Positions 1 through 7,258 of a stretch of 13,411 bases of DNA are shown piece after piece. Position 1 is the stretch's first letter; each line of letters opens with the position of its first letter. The notes beneath the pieces were generated by a model, which had not been told where the DNA came from, did no database searches, and was given only the letters and a program-made list of their open reading frames with translations. The position numbers and the translations under genes were made by a program. Origin of the DNA: Bacteroidota bacterium (GTDB lineage Bacteria > Bacteroidota > Bacteroidia > Bacteroidales > UBA4417); contig JAIFMH010000358.1 of NCBI GenBank assembly GCA_020048595.1, positions 1-13,411 on the forward strand. The letters are read 5' to 3'.

Positions 1-894
1 CCATATTTTGGTTAAAACATTGGTGTACGTAGTATTGCCGTTTATTGCAGCCAGGTCAGCCATTCCTGAGTACATATAGGTTGCCCTTACGGCATGACCC
101 ACAATTTTATCCTGTTCAACAACAGGTTTATGAGCCTGGCAATATTCCTCACCATCATGACGGATATCAAGCATATACTGAGCCAGTTCGAGGTATTTCT
201 TTTCGCCGGTAACGCCGTAAAGTTTAACAAGTCCCATTTCAATTATCTGATGTCCTGGATAATATGGTAATTGCTTGCCAATAAAATCCTTGTAAACCAG
301 GTTTGCGCTTTTAATAGCTATATCGAGTAAAGTGCGTTTTCCGGTAGCTTCGTAATGTGCCACAGCAGCTTCATACAGATGGCCAAGGTTATAGAGTTCA
401 TGACTGAGTTCGGGATCTTTTTCCCAGCGTTTCTTGCTTACCCAGTCATGAAGCTTGGTGGAGTCGATAGTTCTGTTGGTAAACAGATATCCGTCAGGTT
501 CCTGGGCCAGACCAATGTAGTAAATGAGTGTATCAATAGTTAGCGAAAGTTTGGGATCAGGCGTGGTTTGTAAGGAAAAGCTTGCACCTTCAATTATCTT
601 GTAAATATCCGAATCGTCGAAAGGATAAAGTGAACAAAAAGATCCCGACTCAAGTTTACCGGCAATTTTAAAGTTTTTTATACGGCCGGTCTCACGGCAT
701 TTCTCAATAGCAATCGGAATGGTTACTTCATGATTTGTCCGGATGCGCGGTGCCCAGAAATTATCATTTACATGCACAGATGTAAAAGGCACGGGACCAA
801 TAGGATAAGACGGCCATACCTGCTGTGAAACGGCCATATTTATTGATGTGGCACAAATCACAAATAAAAGCATTGATTTGAAGATCAGTTTCAT
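1..894 (-). CDS. Secreted GH127 (DUF1680) beta-L-arabinofuranosidase-like enzyme, partial (C-terminus beyond window)
   Basis: The first 298 codons of a glycoside hydrolase run off the left edge of the window with no stop. The family (GH127, formerly DUF1680) hydrolyses terminal beta-L-arabinofuranosyl residues with a metal-bound cysteine nucleophile. The start is the ATG at 894, followed by a hydrophobic signal peptide (about residues 1-23, ending ...NMAVSQQ), so the product is exported to the periplasm or cell surface. Family-like motifs are SDIYKIIEGASFSL (95-108), LSHELYNLGHLYEAAVAHY (163-181), YYPGHQIIEMGLVKLY (211-226) and IVGHAVRATYMYSG (264-277). They belong to the (alpha/alpha)6 barrel; the last contains the family's characteristic GHAVR histidine. 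The Cys/Glu zinc site lies in the C-terminal half and is not visible. It is downstream of and codirectional with araR and the GH51 gene, which supports arabinan or arabinoside breakdown. The family assignment is confident; the exact linkage is not. Confidence 0.88.
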   Translation of the reverse strand, partial: MKLIFKSMLLFVICATSINMAVSQQVWPSYPIGPVPFTSVHVNDNFWAPRIRTNHEVTIPIAIEKCRETGRIKNFKIAGKLESGSFCSLYPFDDSDIYKIIEGASFSLQTTPDPKLSLTIDTLIYYIGLAQEPDGYLFTNRTIDSTKLHDWVSKKRWEKDPELSHELYNLGHLYEAAVAHYEATGKRTLLDIAIKSANLVYKDFIGKQLPYYPGHQIIEMGLVKLYGVTGEKKYLELAQYMLDIRHDGEEYCQAHKPVVEQDKIVGHAVRATYMYSGMADLAAINGNTTYTNVLTKIW

Positions 895-1281
895 CTGTTT
901 ATATTTTATTTTTTACGGATCATTACTTGTTCCGATTTATCGGAATGGAAGTCGCCATGGAGATAATCATTGCTCTGTGAGTCAATTTTTGTCATGGCTC
1001 GTTTCATCGCCTTATTGTTTCAAATTGATGATTGTAAGCATTATAAAAATCGGAACAGCTTGATAAACAAAGTTGAACGTATTTAGCAGCCTGTTTTTCA
1101 ACAGGGAAACAGACCCGGTTAGAAGGCAAACTCTGTGGAATAAACCAGGCTTCTTACTGGCCGGAAAAGTATTCCCAGCCAGTTTTGAAGCAGCACCAAC
1201 CAAACCAACCATTAATGAGAAAAAATCATGCTGATATATATTCATCCTCTATTTCAGTATCTTGTAATTTAATTGCAACAT
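895..1281. other. Intergenic region between the GH51 and GH127 genes
   Basis: This 387-bp gap lies between two codirectional minus-strand genes. It has no convincing gene; a 77-codon minus-strand frame at 1012-1245 shows no signal peptide, domain or family likeness. Visible structure is a 16-bp inverted repeat (930-945) just upstream of the GH127 start and a short hairpin with 6-bp arms, CCTGTT (1090-1095) and AACAGG (1100-1105). Further short complementary words (CCAGGCTTCTTACTGG, GGCCGGAAAAG) suggest folding. No TAnnTTTG promoter motif was found on the minus strand here, so whether GH127 has its own promoter is unresolved. Confidence 0.5.
930..945. promoter_or_regulatory. 16-bp inverted repeat upstream of the GH127 gene
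   Basis: The sequence reads TTCCGAT, two T bases, then ATCGGAA: 7-bp perfectly complementary arms. It ends 35 bp upstream of the GH127 ATG. It could be a regulator site or a leader hairpin. It is not followed by a T-run on either strand within a few bases, so it does not look like a terminator. Another copy of the half ATCGGAA sits at 1049-1055. The function is inferred from position only. Confidence 0.35.
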
Positions 1282-2768
1282 TTATTCTATTTCAAGCACA
1301 ACGAATGACTTTGCAGGCATTTGCAGCTCGATTATGTTTTTATTGATTTTAAAATCAGAGAAGCCTTTGGGGACCACAACATTTGGCTTTTCGAAAGTGT
1401 TGCAGTCTGTTATCTGGACTGAGCTCAGAATTTCACCTTTTATTTTATTGATCTGAAATCCGTTGAAATCGCAACTGATCTTCTGACCACGGGCAGCAAA
1501 TAAGTTTGCAACAGTTAAGTGAATTTTCCCGTCGGCCGATTTAGATACAGAATAACTTATAGAAGGAATACTATCCGTATCCAGTTTATATTGCTCGCAT
1601 TTAACATTGGATGGCAGCAATCTGGCTTCCTGGTGTACAGCCATCATTTTGAAAACATAATATGTTGGCGTCAGCACCATTTTTTCTTTTTCGGTAAGAA
1701 TTACAGCCTGCAGCACATTCACAGTTTGTGCCAGGTTAGCCATCTTCACCCTGTCGCAATGATTATTGAAAATATTCAGGTTAATGGCTGCCAGCATGGC
1801 ATCTCGCAATGAATTCTGCTGATAAAGGAAGCCCGGATTAGTGCCGGGTTCAACATCATACCATGCGCCCCATTCGTCAACAGCGAGGAATATTCGTTTT
1901 TCAGGATCGTACCTGTCCATAATAGCTGAATGCCGGGTAACCAGATCTTCCATTTTCATAGTGGTGGCAAAACTACGAAGCCAGTTCTTCTCCGTAAAAC
2001 TGGTTGCCGATCCTTCATCAGTGTTTCAGTCCATTTGTAGTCATCGCTGTTTGGTCCGCAGGCAATCCGTTGAAGTCGGTTTCCCGAGTAATTATTGAGG
2101 TATGTTGAATATCGCCTCAGTTCGTTGGTGTAATATTCTGGTGTCATGTTGCCACCACAGCCCCAGTTTTCGTTACCAACAGCAAAATACTTCACTTTCC
2201 ATGCTTTTTCGCGGCCGTTCTTTTTACGGAGGTCAGCCATCGGGCTTTTATTGTCCGAAGTCAGGTATTCCACCCATTGTGCCATTTCCTGTACAGTACC
2301 ACTTCCCAGGTTACCGGTTATGTATGGATCGCAGCCAAGCAAATCAATAAGTCCCATAAACTCATGGGTACCGAAAGAATTGTCTTCGGTAACTCCGCCC
2401 CAGAAGGTATTGATTATGGATGGTCTTTCGGATGCAGGTCCTATTCCGTCCTTCCAATGATAGGTATCGGCAAAGCAACCGCCGGGCCAGCGGAGATTGG
2501 GAATTTTCATTTCTCGCAGCGCTTTTACCACATCGTTCCGTACTCCTTCTGTATTGGGTATTTTTGAGTCTTTTCCAACCCAGATTCCATCGTAAATGCA
2601 ATGGCCGAGATGCTCGGCAAAATGGCCGTAAATATCTTTGCTGATGGTTACACCGGGTTGGTCAGCAAATATCTCAATCCTGCAATTGGCCGGGTCGGCA
2701 GGTTTTTGCGCTGCGGCAGATACTGCATATAAAACAACTAAAGGTAAAAGTGCTGATTTCAGATTCAT
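1282..2768 (-). pseudogene. GH51 alpha-L-arabinofuranosidase disrupted by an internal out-of-frame deletion
   Basis: GH51 enzymes release alpha-L-arabinofuranose from arabinan, arabinoxylan and their oligomers. The 5' part (1956-2768) starts at ATG 2768 with a signal peptide (MNLKSALLPL...SAAAQ). It carries FAEHLGHCIYDGIWVG (50-65), RWPGGCFADTYHW (93-105) and VGNENWG with the acid/base Glu200, through DDYKWTETLMK (242-252). It then runs 18 foreign residues to a TGA. The 3' part (1282-1959) carries VDEWGAWYDVEPGTNPGFLYQQN with the nucleophile (Glu29 of that frame) and the C-terminal beta domain, ending at TAA. Its frame is homologous upstream as far as GSATSFTEKNW at about 2013, directly abutting the end of the first part. 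The expected segment with the conserved HYYT strand (an estimated 20-25 residues) is absent. The two parts total about 495 residues against roughly 515 for intact secreted homologues. This is one deletion, not a point error. Identity as GH51 is very secure; non-function is inferred. Confidence 0.88.
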
Positions 2769-2865
2769 GATTAATTGTTTTTAGTTTGTATTTACTTTTA
2801 ACTCTTTTCGTTGTAAAAATGTGTAAGGTTTTCTGCTCAGATATTTTCCCCGGCCTTCTATTCGT

Positions 2866-3591
2866 TTAAACCGGAATGTTAAAGAAGAATCCCTGCCGTA
2901 ACAATTCCTTATATTTCTCTTCGTTGAAACGGTATAACCAGGCACCCTTCCTTGAGCTCTCTTTATCTTTTTCGTCAAGTTGATCCAGAAGGTTCATTTT
3001 TAGTATACTTTTCCTGAAATTGCGTTTATCAAAATGCTGCTGATATATGGCTTCATACAACGATTGCAATTGGGGAATGGTGAATTTGGGTGGTAATAAT
3101 TCGAAACCGATTGGTTTTCGGTGGGCTTCGTGACGCAGGCTTTCAAGTGCCATTTCAACCATCTTGCTATGATCAAAAACCAGTTCAGGCACTTCATTAA
3201 TCGGACACCAGCAAGCATTACTGGTCATTTCATGATCAGAGTCAATATCCTGCATCTTTATCAGGGAATAATAGGATGTGGAAATTACACGGGCGCCGGG
3301 ATCGCGTTCAATATCCCCATGCGTGTATAACTGTGTCATGTACAGATCCTTTAACCCGGTCAAATCATACAGAATCCGGTAAGCGGCTTCATCCATACTT
3401 TCATCCGGACTAACAAATCCGCCCATTAACGACCATGACCCTTTACACGGATCGATAACCCTCTTAATAATAAGTAACTTGAGTTCATGTTCAATAAAAC
3501 CGAAAATGATACAATCCACAGCCACCAGGTAAGGTGTATATTTATTGTAAATATCTACATCCGAACGATTTGTAGTACTATCTTCAAGCAT
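2866..3591 (-). CDS. araR: AraR-like Nudix-domain transcriptional regulator of L-arabinose use
   Basis: The 241-residue protein has an N-terminal Nudix fold (about 20-150) and a C-terminal winged-helix domain (about 160-241), the layout of NrtR/AraR regulators. The Nudix box at 58-80 keeps G58, E64, R72, G79 and L80. The catalytic REUxEE positions are replaced (RILYDL: Glu to Ile73, Asp76 and Leu77), so it should not hydrolyse nucleotides. The winged-helix start, FELLPPKFTIPQLQSLYEAI (164-183), with KRNFRKSILK (189-198), is typical of this regulator group. In Bacteroides, an AraR of this type is a repressor of arabinan and arabinose genes released by L-arabinose (family knowledge). The GH51 gene begins 97 bp downstream and GH127 follows, which fits that role. 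Candidate 21-bp operator palindromes lie 326-400 bp upstream of its ATG. A broader name, Nudix-related transcriptional regulator, is certain; L-arabinose as effector is inferred from context and homology. Confidence 0.85.
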   Translation of the reverse strand: MLEDSTTNRSDVDIYNKYTPYLVAVDCIIFGFIEHELKLLIIKRVIDPCKGSWSLMGGFVSPDESMDEAAYRILYDLTGLKDLYMTQLYTHGDIERDPGARVISTSYYSLIKMQDIDSDHEMTSNACWCPINEVPELVFDHSKMVEMALESLRHEAHRKPIGFELLPPKFTIPQLQSLYEAIYQQHFDKRNFRKSILKMNLLDQLDEKDKESSRKGAWLYRFNEEKYKELLRQGFFFNIPV

Positions 3592-3916
3592 AAGCTATGT
3601 ATTAATATTACCGGGAAACAACTACTGAGAAACAGGTTCTTTCAACATGACACAATTGGATTTTAAGTTTCAATCGTGGAATCTGGTATTTCTGAGTCGA
3701 AATACAATTGTACACCTGACAATGATCGCAAAAGGAAAGCGAATCACTTAGTCTATAGAAGAAAAAATGGTATGATTGAAAAGAAATGCTAATTATAGCA
3801 TCAGGCACTCAAACAAGCGCCTGTACGTTTTTAATAGGTTGGGGATAAATAATGTTTTCTCCATTTTTCTTGTGTTTTCACAATTCCGGAAGAGTGTTCT
3901 TTAGAATCATTTTAAA

Positions 3917-3937
3917 TAAGCGTACTGTTTACACTTA
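3917..3937. promoter_or_regulatory. Candidate operator 1 (21-bp palindrome, possible AraR site)
   Basis: Arms TAAGCGT (3917-3923) and ACACTTA (3931-3937) are separated by 7 bp, and 6 of 7 arm positions are complementary. One more A-T pair extends it outward to 3916-3938. The design is what a dimeric winged-helix repressor would bind. Assignment to AraR is inferred from its place in the araR upstream region. Confidence 0.5.
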
Positions 3938-3970
3938 TATTTAGGGCGCTAATATACAACAAGAATTAAA

Positions 3971-3991
3971 TAAATGTACTTTATACGCTTA
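3971..3991. promoter_or_regulatory. Candidate operator 2 (21-bp palindrome, possible AraR site)
   Basis: Arms TAAATGT (3971-3977) and ACGCTTA (3985-3991) with a 7-bp spacer; 5 of 7 arm positions are complementary. Its right arm is the exact reverse complement of the left arm of operator 1. The centres of the two sites are 54 bp apart, close to five helical turns, as expected for cooperative or loop-forming binding on one DNA face. It also lies between the 10-bp arms ATATACAACA (3952-3961) and TGTTGTATAT (4015-4024). Confidence 0.45.
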
Positions 3992-4636
3992 ATTTCTTTA
4001 ATAATCTTATATAATGTTGTATATCAGTAACATAAATCCAAAAAAATCCAATAAAAATTCTATATATACAAGATTTTAGAGTAAAATTATTCAATTTGTT
4101 TTATCATTTATTTCCTTAGTCAAAGTTCTAATGATTAAATTGTTCAATCAACTGTGAAATAAAAATGACAATCGATCAGATTTTTAATTCTTGATTTTAT
4201 AATGGGATAAATCAACAGAGTTTATTATTTATATTCATTTTGTGAATTTATTCATAGAACAAGATTCTTCACGTTCTGTAAAATTTTCTGAGGAATCTCT
4301 GTGATCAGGTAGATGGGTCCTTTTTTCAATTTTTTAGTATTGAGGTTTTACCAATAGCTTAGAGTCCGGTTTTATTGAATTCAGTACATAAGTTTAATAA
4401 TAAGCCTTTGGGAATCATTTAAATCTAAAAATACTAATACTATATAAGGCAGGAAGTTCTGCCCTGGCAGTAATGGTATCAATTGGAACTGCATTTGATA
4501 TTGTTTGCAGATCAGGTACTCTCAATGTAGATTGAATAATCTGCAATTTATCGGTAAACAGCAGACAGGGTAAGGCGGGAAGTTAAATTTTACAGCCAGG
4601 GAATGTCACGCAGATGATTGGATTGATGTCTTCTGG

Positions 4637-5314
4637 TCAGATTTTGTTCGGATACAAGTCTTTTTCTTTTTTGAATTCTTTTATCTCATCCAGAAATGCG
4701 ATTGCATTTTGTAATTTTTCGGAACCAAAGAAATTGTCGGTGCGCTTAACCCAGTTTCCGGACTTGTTTTTGAGTGATAGTTTTCGGAACATATAAACGG
4801 CCAGACCGGTTAATAAGGCGACAATTACAAACTGGATCGTCCAGAAGGCAAGTCCTCCGTTCTGAACAAGTTCTTCGGTATACCACCAGGTGCAATAGAA
4901 GGGAGTTTGCAGAAGTAACACACGCCCTACCTGAACATACGAGGTATAAACCTGCACCAGCTTGCGCTGTGTTTCAGTTATACTGTCGGTAAAATTGATC
5001 TGGCTGAGTATTATAATATGCCGCAGATACAGCGCTACGGCAAAAACATTAAAAAGAAAAATCAATCCAACCGATATGCTGAAGTATGTATTTCCACGGA
5101 TGAAATATAAAAAGAAACCAAGGAAACAAACCCAGGCAACTCCTGCCAGCATCACAAATATATGATCCCTTTTAAATGAACTGATTTTAGATTTTGCTTT
5201 CAGGGTTTTAAGCTCTTTTAATTGTTGGAAATTTACTTCCAGCAACTGATCCAGCTTTTTATCATACGATTGCCATGCATTTTTTAAGTCCAGCTCTTCC
5301 ATAATTTTATTCAT
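4637..5314 (-). CDS. Four-helix membrane protein, putative anti-sigma factor partner
   Basis: The 225-residue protein has a charged N-terminal cytoplasmic region (1-48: LDLKNAWQSYDKKLDQLLEV, then Lys-rich helix). Four predicted membrane segments follow in two pairs (about 50-71, 76-97, 131-150, 154-174), then a charged C-terminal tail (175-225). Its ATG overlaps the 3' end of the sigma-factor gene by 8 bp, so the two are almost certainly translationally coupled. I recognise no catalytic motif. The N-terminal segment upstream of the first helix is where a membrane anti-sigma factor would hold its sigma factor, but it lacks the classic zinc-binding HxxxCxxC motif. The anti-sigma role is therefore inferred from coupling and topology. 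An unrelated membrane protein of the same operon is the alternative. Confidence 0.7.
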   Translation of the reverse strand: MNKIMEELDLKNAWQSYDKKLDQLLEVNFQQLKELKTLKAKSKISSFKRDHIFVMLAGVAWVCFLGFFLYFIRGNTYFSISVGLIFLFNVFAVALYLRHIIILSQINFTDSITETQRKLVQVYTSYVQVGRVLLLQTPFYCTWWYTEELVQNGGLAFWTIQFVIVALLTGLAVYMFRKLSLKNKSGNWVKRTDNFFGSEKLQNAIAFLDEIKEFKKEKDLYPNKI

Positions 5315-5810
5315 TTACCAGTGAGAATTTCTTTTTTAGTTTATCCTTAATACGGCTGATTTTAGTCGCTATGTTTGTTTCCGAGATGCCCAATACCTCA
5401 GCCATTTCCTTATGACTTTTGTTATCCAGATAAAGAAGCATCAATGCTTTATTCAACTCATCCAGCTCATTTATAAACTGATACAGCATGCTGACGTTCT
5501 CTTCCAGTTCACCGGATTCCTCTTCGTGTACCATTGCTATTATGTTTTCGGTAAGCGGAGTTGACAGGTCCTTTTTATCTTTTCTGTAAAAGGATATGGC
5601 CACATTCAGCGAAATCCGGTACATCCATGTTGAATGTTCATACTGCTCGTTGTAGTTCCCGAAGGATTTCCATAGTTGTATGATAATTTCCTGAACAAGA
5701 TCATTCCTGTTTTCATCGTTTTTACAATACAAGTTTGCAACCTTATAAATTATCCCTTTATTGTTGTTAATAACTGACAGGAACAGTTCCGACTTATCTG
5801 CTGATTTCAT
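5307..5810 (-). CDS. ECF-type RNA polymerase sigma-70 family sigma factor
   Basis: The 167-residue protein has the two-domain layout of extracytoplasmic-function sigma factors. Region 2 (about 15-78) has DLVQEIIIQLWKSF (37-50), which contacts core polymerase, and STWMYRISLNVAISFYRK (60-77), which recognises the -10 element. An acidic linker (EEESGELEEN) leads to region 4 (about 108-162) with the helix-turn-helix SHKEMAEVLGISETNIATKI (132-151), which recognises the -35 element. Length is normal for the class. Its ATG overlaps the stop of the upstream lipoprotein gene by 4 bp (ATGA), and its 3' end overlaps the membrane-protein start by 8 bp. Such factors are usually autoregulated and held by a cotranscribed anti-sigma factor. 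The target regulon cannot be read from the window. Confidence 0.93.
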   Translation of the reverse strand: MKSADKSELFLSVINNNKGIIYKVANLYCKNDENRNDLVQEIIIQLWKSFGNYNEQYEHSTWMYRISLNVAISFYRKDKKDLSTPLTENIIAMVHEEESGELEENVSMLYQFINELDELNKALMLLYLDNKSHKEMAEVLGISETNIATKISRIKDKLKKKFSLVNE

Positions 5811-5995
5811 AGGCTTCTCTTAACTGTTTCCGGAGACTGAAAAATATTCATGGTTTTTTCGGTTGCTGGTTTTTTGCAGTCGCGGGCAGAGCAACCGGCA
5901 GTATAATTTTTTGTTATCTTTATGCTGCAGCTGCTTGCAAGTATTGTTAATGCTACAGAAGCGATACGTGTAAATTTTATGATCTTGCTACCCAT
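5807..5995 (-). CDS. Small putative lipoprotein, first gene of the sigma-factor operon
   Basis: A 62-residue protein starting at ATG 5995; a TTG at 6007 would add four residues and is less likely. A basic start (MGSKIIKF) and hydrophobic stretch end in a lipobox-like LASSC, so Cys24 should be lipidated after signal peptidase II cleavage. The mature part is only about 39 residues, is polar, and holds two further cysteines (CSARDC). No domain is recognised. The stop TGA overlaps the sigma-factor ATG as ATGA, the usual mark of translational coupling and the best reason to believe in so short a gene. It might be an envelope sensor or modulator of the sigma system. Alternatively it is only a leader whose translation sets sigma-factor expression. 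Neither can be decided here. Confidence 0.68.
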   Translation of the reverse strand: MGSKIIKFTRIASVALTILASSCSIKITKNYTAGCSARDCKKPATEKTMNIFQSPETVKRSL

Positions 5996-6274
5996 TTGGT
6001 CAAACAATTAGGATTCGGAATTATCAGTTTCCTTATTATTCGTAGAAAAGGTAAAAATATCACAGATAGATTGAAAATATTTTTTAAAAGTTTATTGTAA
6101 ATGCAATTTCAGGAAAATGTTATGCAGGATGGTTCAGGTTAAAGTGGACCTGAATGACTGAAAAGAATGAAATCGGGATATGTACGCTTTAACTCAAATA
6201 ATATACTACCGGAGGGCAAGGAATATAAAACCTGTCTGAAAGCAATATAGCATAATCTTATTCACTTTTTTCAA

Positions 6275-7258
6275 TTATCCGACAGCCTGGCCCGGGTGAT
6301 CAATTGTTATAACCACGTTGCCGGTTTTTTGCCCGGTTTCCACATACCTGTATGCTTCCACAATTTGTTCTATTGGGTAACGCCTGTCGATCAAAGGTTT
6401 ATAATGGCCTTTCACAACCAACTCTTTTAAAAAGACAACATCCTTCTGGCTGATTGTTGGCATCGGGAACAGTACTTTTTTACCACCGGTAAGAGGTGTG
6501 ATAAGAGCCAGAAAAGGATTTTGCGACATAGGGCCGAGTTCAGTTGACATATAAATTCCATCTTTACCAAGCAGAGGTTTACATTTTCCGAACGTGCTTT
6601 TCCCAACTGCGTCAAAAACCACATCAAATGTCTGTTTAAGCTCTGTGAAATCTTCTTTTTTGTAGTCAATCACCTGATCGGCACCCAGGGATTTCAAAAG
6701 GTCAACATTCTTTGTGTCGCAAACTGCAGTAACGTTGGCGCCCAAATATTTTACAATCTGCACTGCTGCTGAACCTATAGCGCCTGTTGCGCCGTTTATC
6801 AGGACTTTTTGTCCACTTGTAATTTTTGCAGCTCTTATATCACAAAGCGCATAATGAGCGCCTTCGGTTATTGGGGCAGCTTCCTCATAAGTCATCCCTT
6901 CCGGCATGGTTGCTATTGGTTCATTTTCCGCCATTACCATATATTGGGCATGTGCGCCAAACTTTGTATCGTTATATCCGAACACTTTATCCCCTTGCTT
7001 TAACGATTTGACTCCTTTTCCAATTGCTTCAATTTCTCCGGCAAATTCAGATCCAAGCGTTTTGTTTTTCGGACTGATAAGTCCACTGAAAAATCGTACA
7101 ATAAAATACTCAGCACTTCTGAAACCACAGTCTGTGCGATTTACAGTTGTAGTATGAACTTTAATGAGCACTTCATTGTCTTTAGGAACAGGTTGTTTTG
7201 TTTCTGCCAGTTGTACAACTTCAGGTGGTCCGTATTTATTGTATATAGCTGCTTTCAT
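6275..7258 (-). CDS. NAD(P)H:quinone oxidoreductase-like MDR superfamily dehydrogenase (zinc-independent)
   Basis: The 327-residue protein is a medium-chain dehydrogenase/reductase. The N-terminal GroES-like catalytic domain (1-120, MKAAIYNKYGPPEVVQL..., VNRTDCGFRS at 39-48, LGSEFAGEIEAIGKGVKSLKQGD at 68-90) is followed by a Rossmann domain with INGATGAIGSAAVQIVKYLGA (154-174). The zinc-binding cysteine cluster and the catalytic zinc Cys/His of alcohol dehydrogenases are absent, as in quinone oxidoreductases and enoyl reductases. Length is normal. It is cytoplasmic and likely reduces quinones or alpha,beta-unsaturated carbonyls with NAD(P)H; the substrate is unknown. It stands alone, more than 260 bp from its neighbours. 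A CAAATTTA word at 7418-7425 (minus-strand TAAATTTG) could be a -7 element, about 160 bp upstream of the ATG, but no good -33 box accompanies it. Confidence 0.88.
   Translation of the reverse strand: MKAAIYNKYGPPEVVQLAETKQPVPKDNEVLIKVHTTTVNRTDCGFRSAEYFIVRFFSGLISPKNKTLGSEFAGEIEAIGKGVKSLKQGDKVFGYNDTKFGAHAQYMVMAENEPIATMPEGMTYEEAAPITEGAHYALCDIRAAKITSGQKVLINGATGAIGSAAVQIVKYLGANVTAVCDTKNVDLLKSLGADQVIDYKKEDFTELKQTFDVVFDAVGKSTFGKCKPLLGKDGIYMSTELGPMSQNPFLALITPLTGGKKVLFPMPTISQKDVVFLKELVVKGHYKPLIDRRYPIEQIVEAYRYVETGQKTGNVVITIDHPGQAVG

Larger units (their letters stand above)
3592..4636. other. Gene-free AT-rich intergenic region upstream of araR
   Basis: About 1 kb without a credible gene on either strand; a 66-codon minus-strand frame at 3608-3808 has no recognisable features. 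The core (about 3900-4440) is notably more AT-rich than the flanking genes. Contents seen: a perfect 10-bp palindrome TACAATTGTA (3703-3712), two related 21-bp palindromes (3917-3937, 3971-3991), a long-range inverted repeat with 10-bp arms (3952-3961 and 4015-4024), a small hairpin GGCAG/CTGCC (4449-4463) and an imperfect 14-bp direct repeat (4445-4458 and 4571-4584). Genes on both sides read leftwards, so this is the 5' region of araR and the 3' region of the sigma-factor operon. No TAnnTTTG motif was found for araR. Confidence 0.6.

Noticed and set aside
1012..1245. 77-codon minus-strand frame between GH51 and GH127
   Set aside because: No signal peptide, domain, promoter or tight spacing to neighbours; the region is rich in short hairpins and looks non-coding.
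1956..2040. Programmed ribosomal frameshift in GH51
   Set aside because: There is no slippery heptamer at the junction, and homologous residues are missing, so a frame change alone would not restore the enzyme.
1519..2567. Several plus-strand frames antisense to the GH51 gene
   Set aside because: They are shadows of a strongly conserved enzyme-coding strand and show no family likeness.
3608..3808. 66-codon minus-strand frame upstream of araR
   Set aside because: Composition looks random (Ser, Cys, Tyr rich), there is no start context, and it lies in an AT-rich regulatory region.
4445..4584. Direct repeat TAAGGC(A/G)GGAAGTT, 126 bp apart
   Set aside because: Only two imperfect 14-bp copies with no flanking similarity or coding content; chance or old duplication cannot be told apart.
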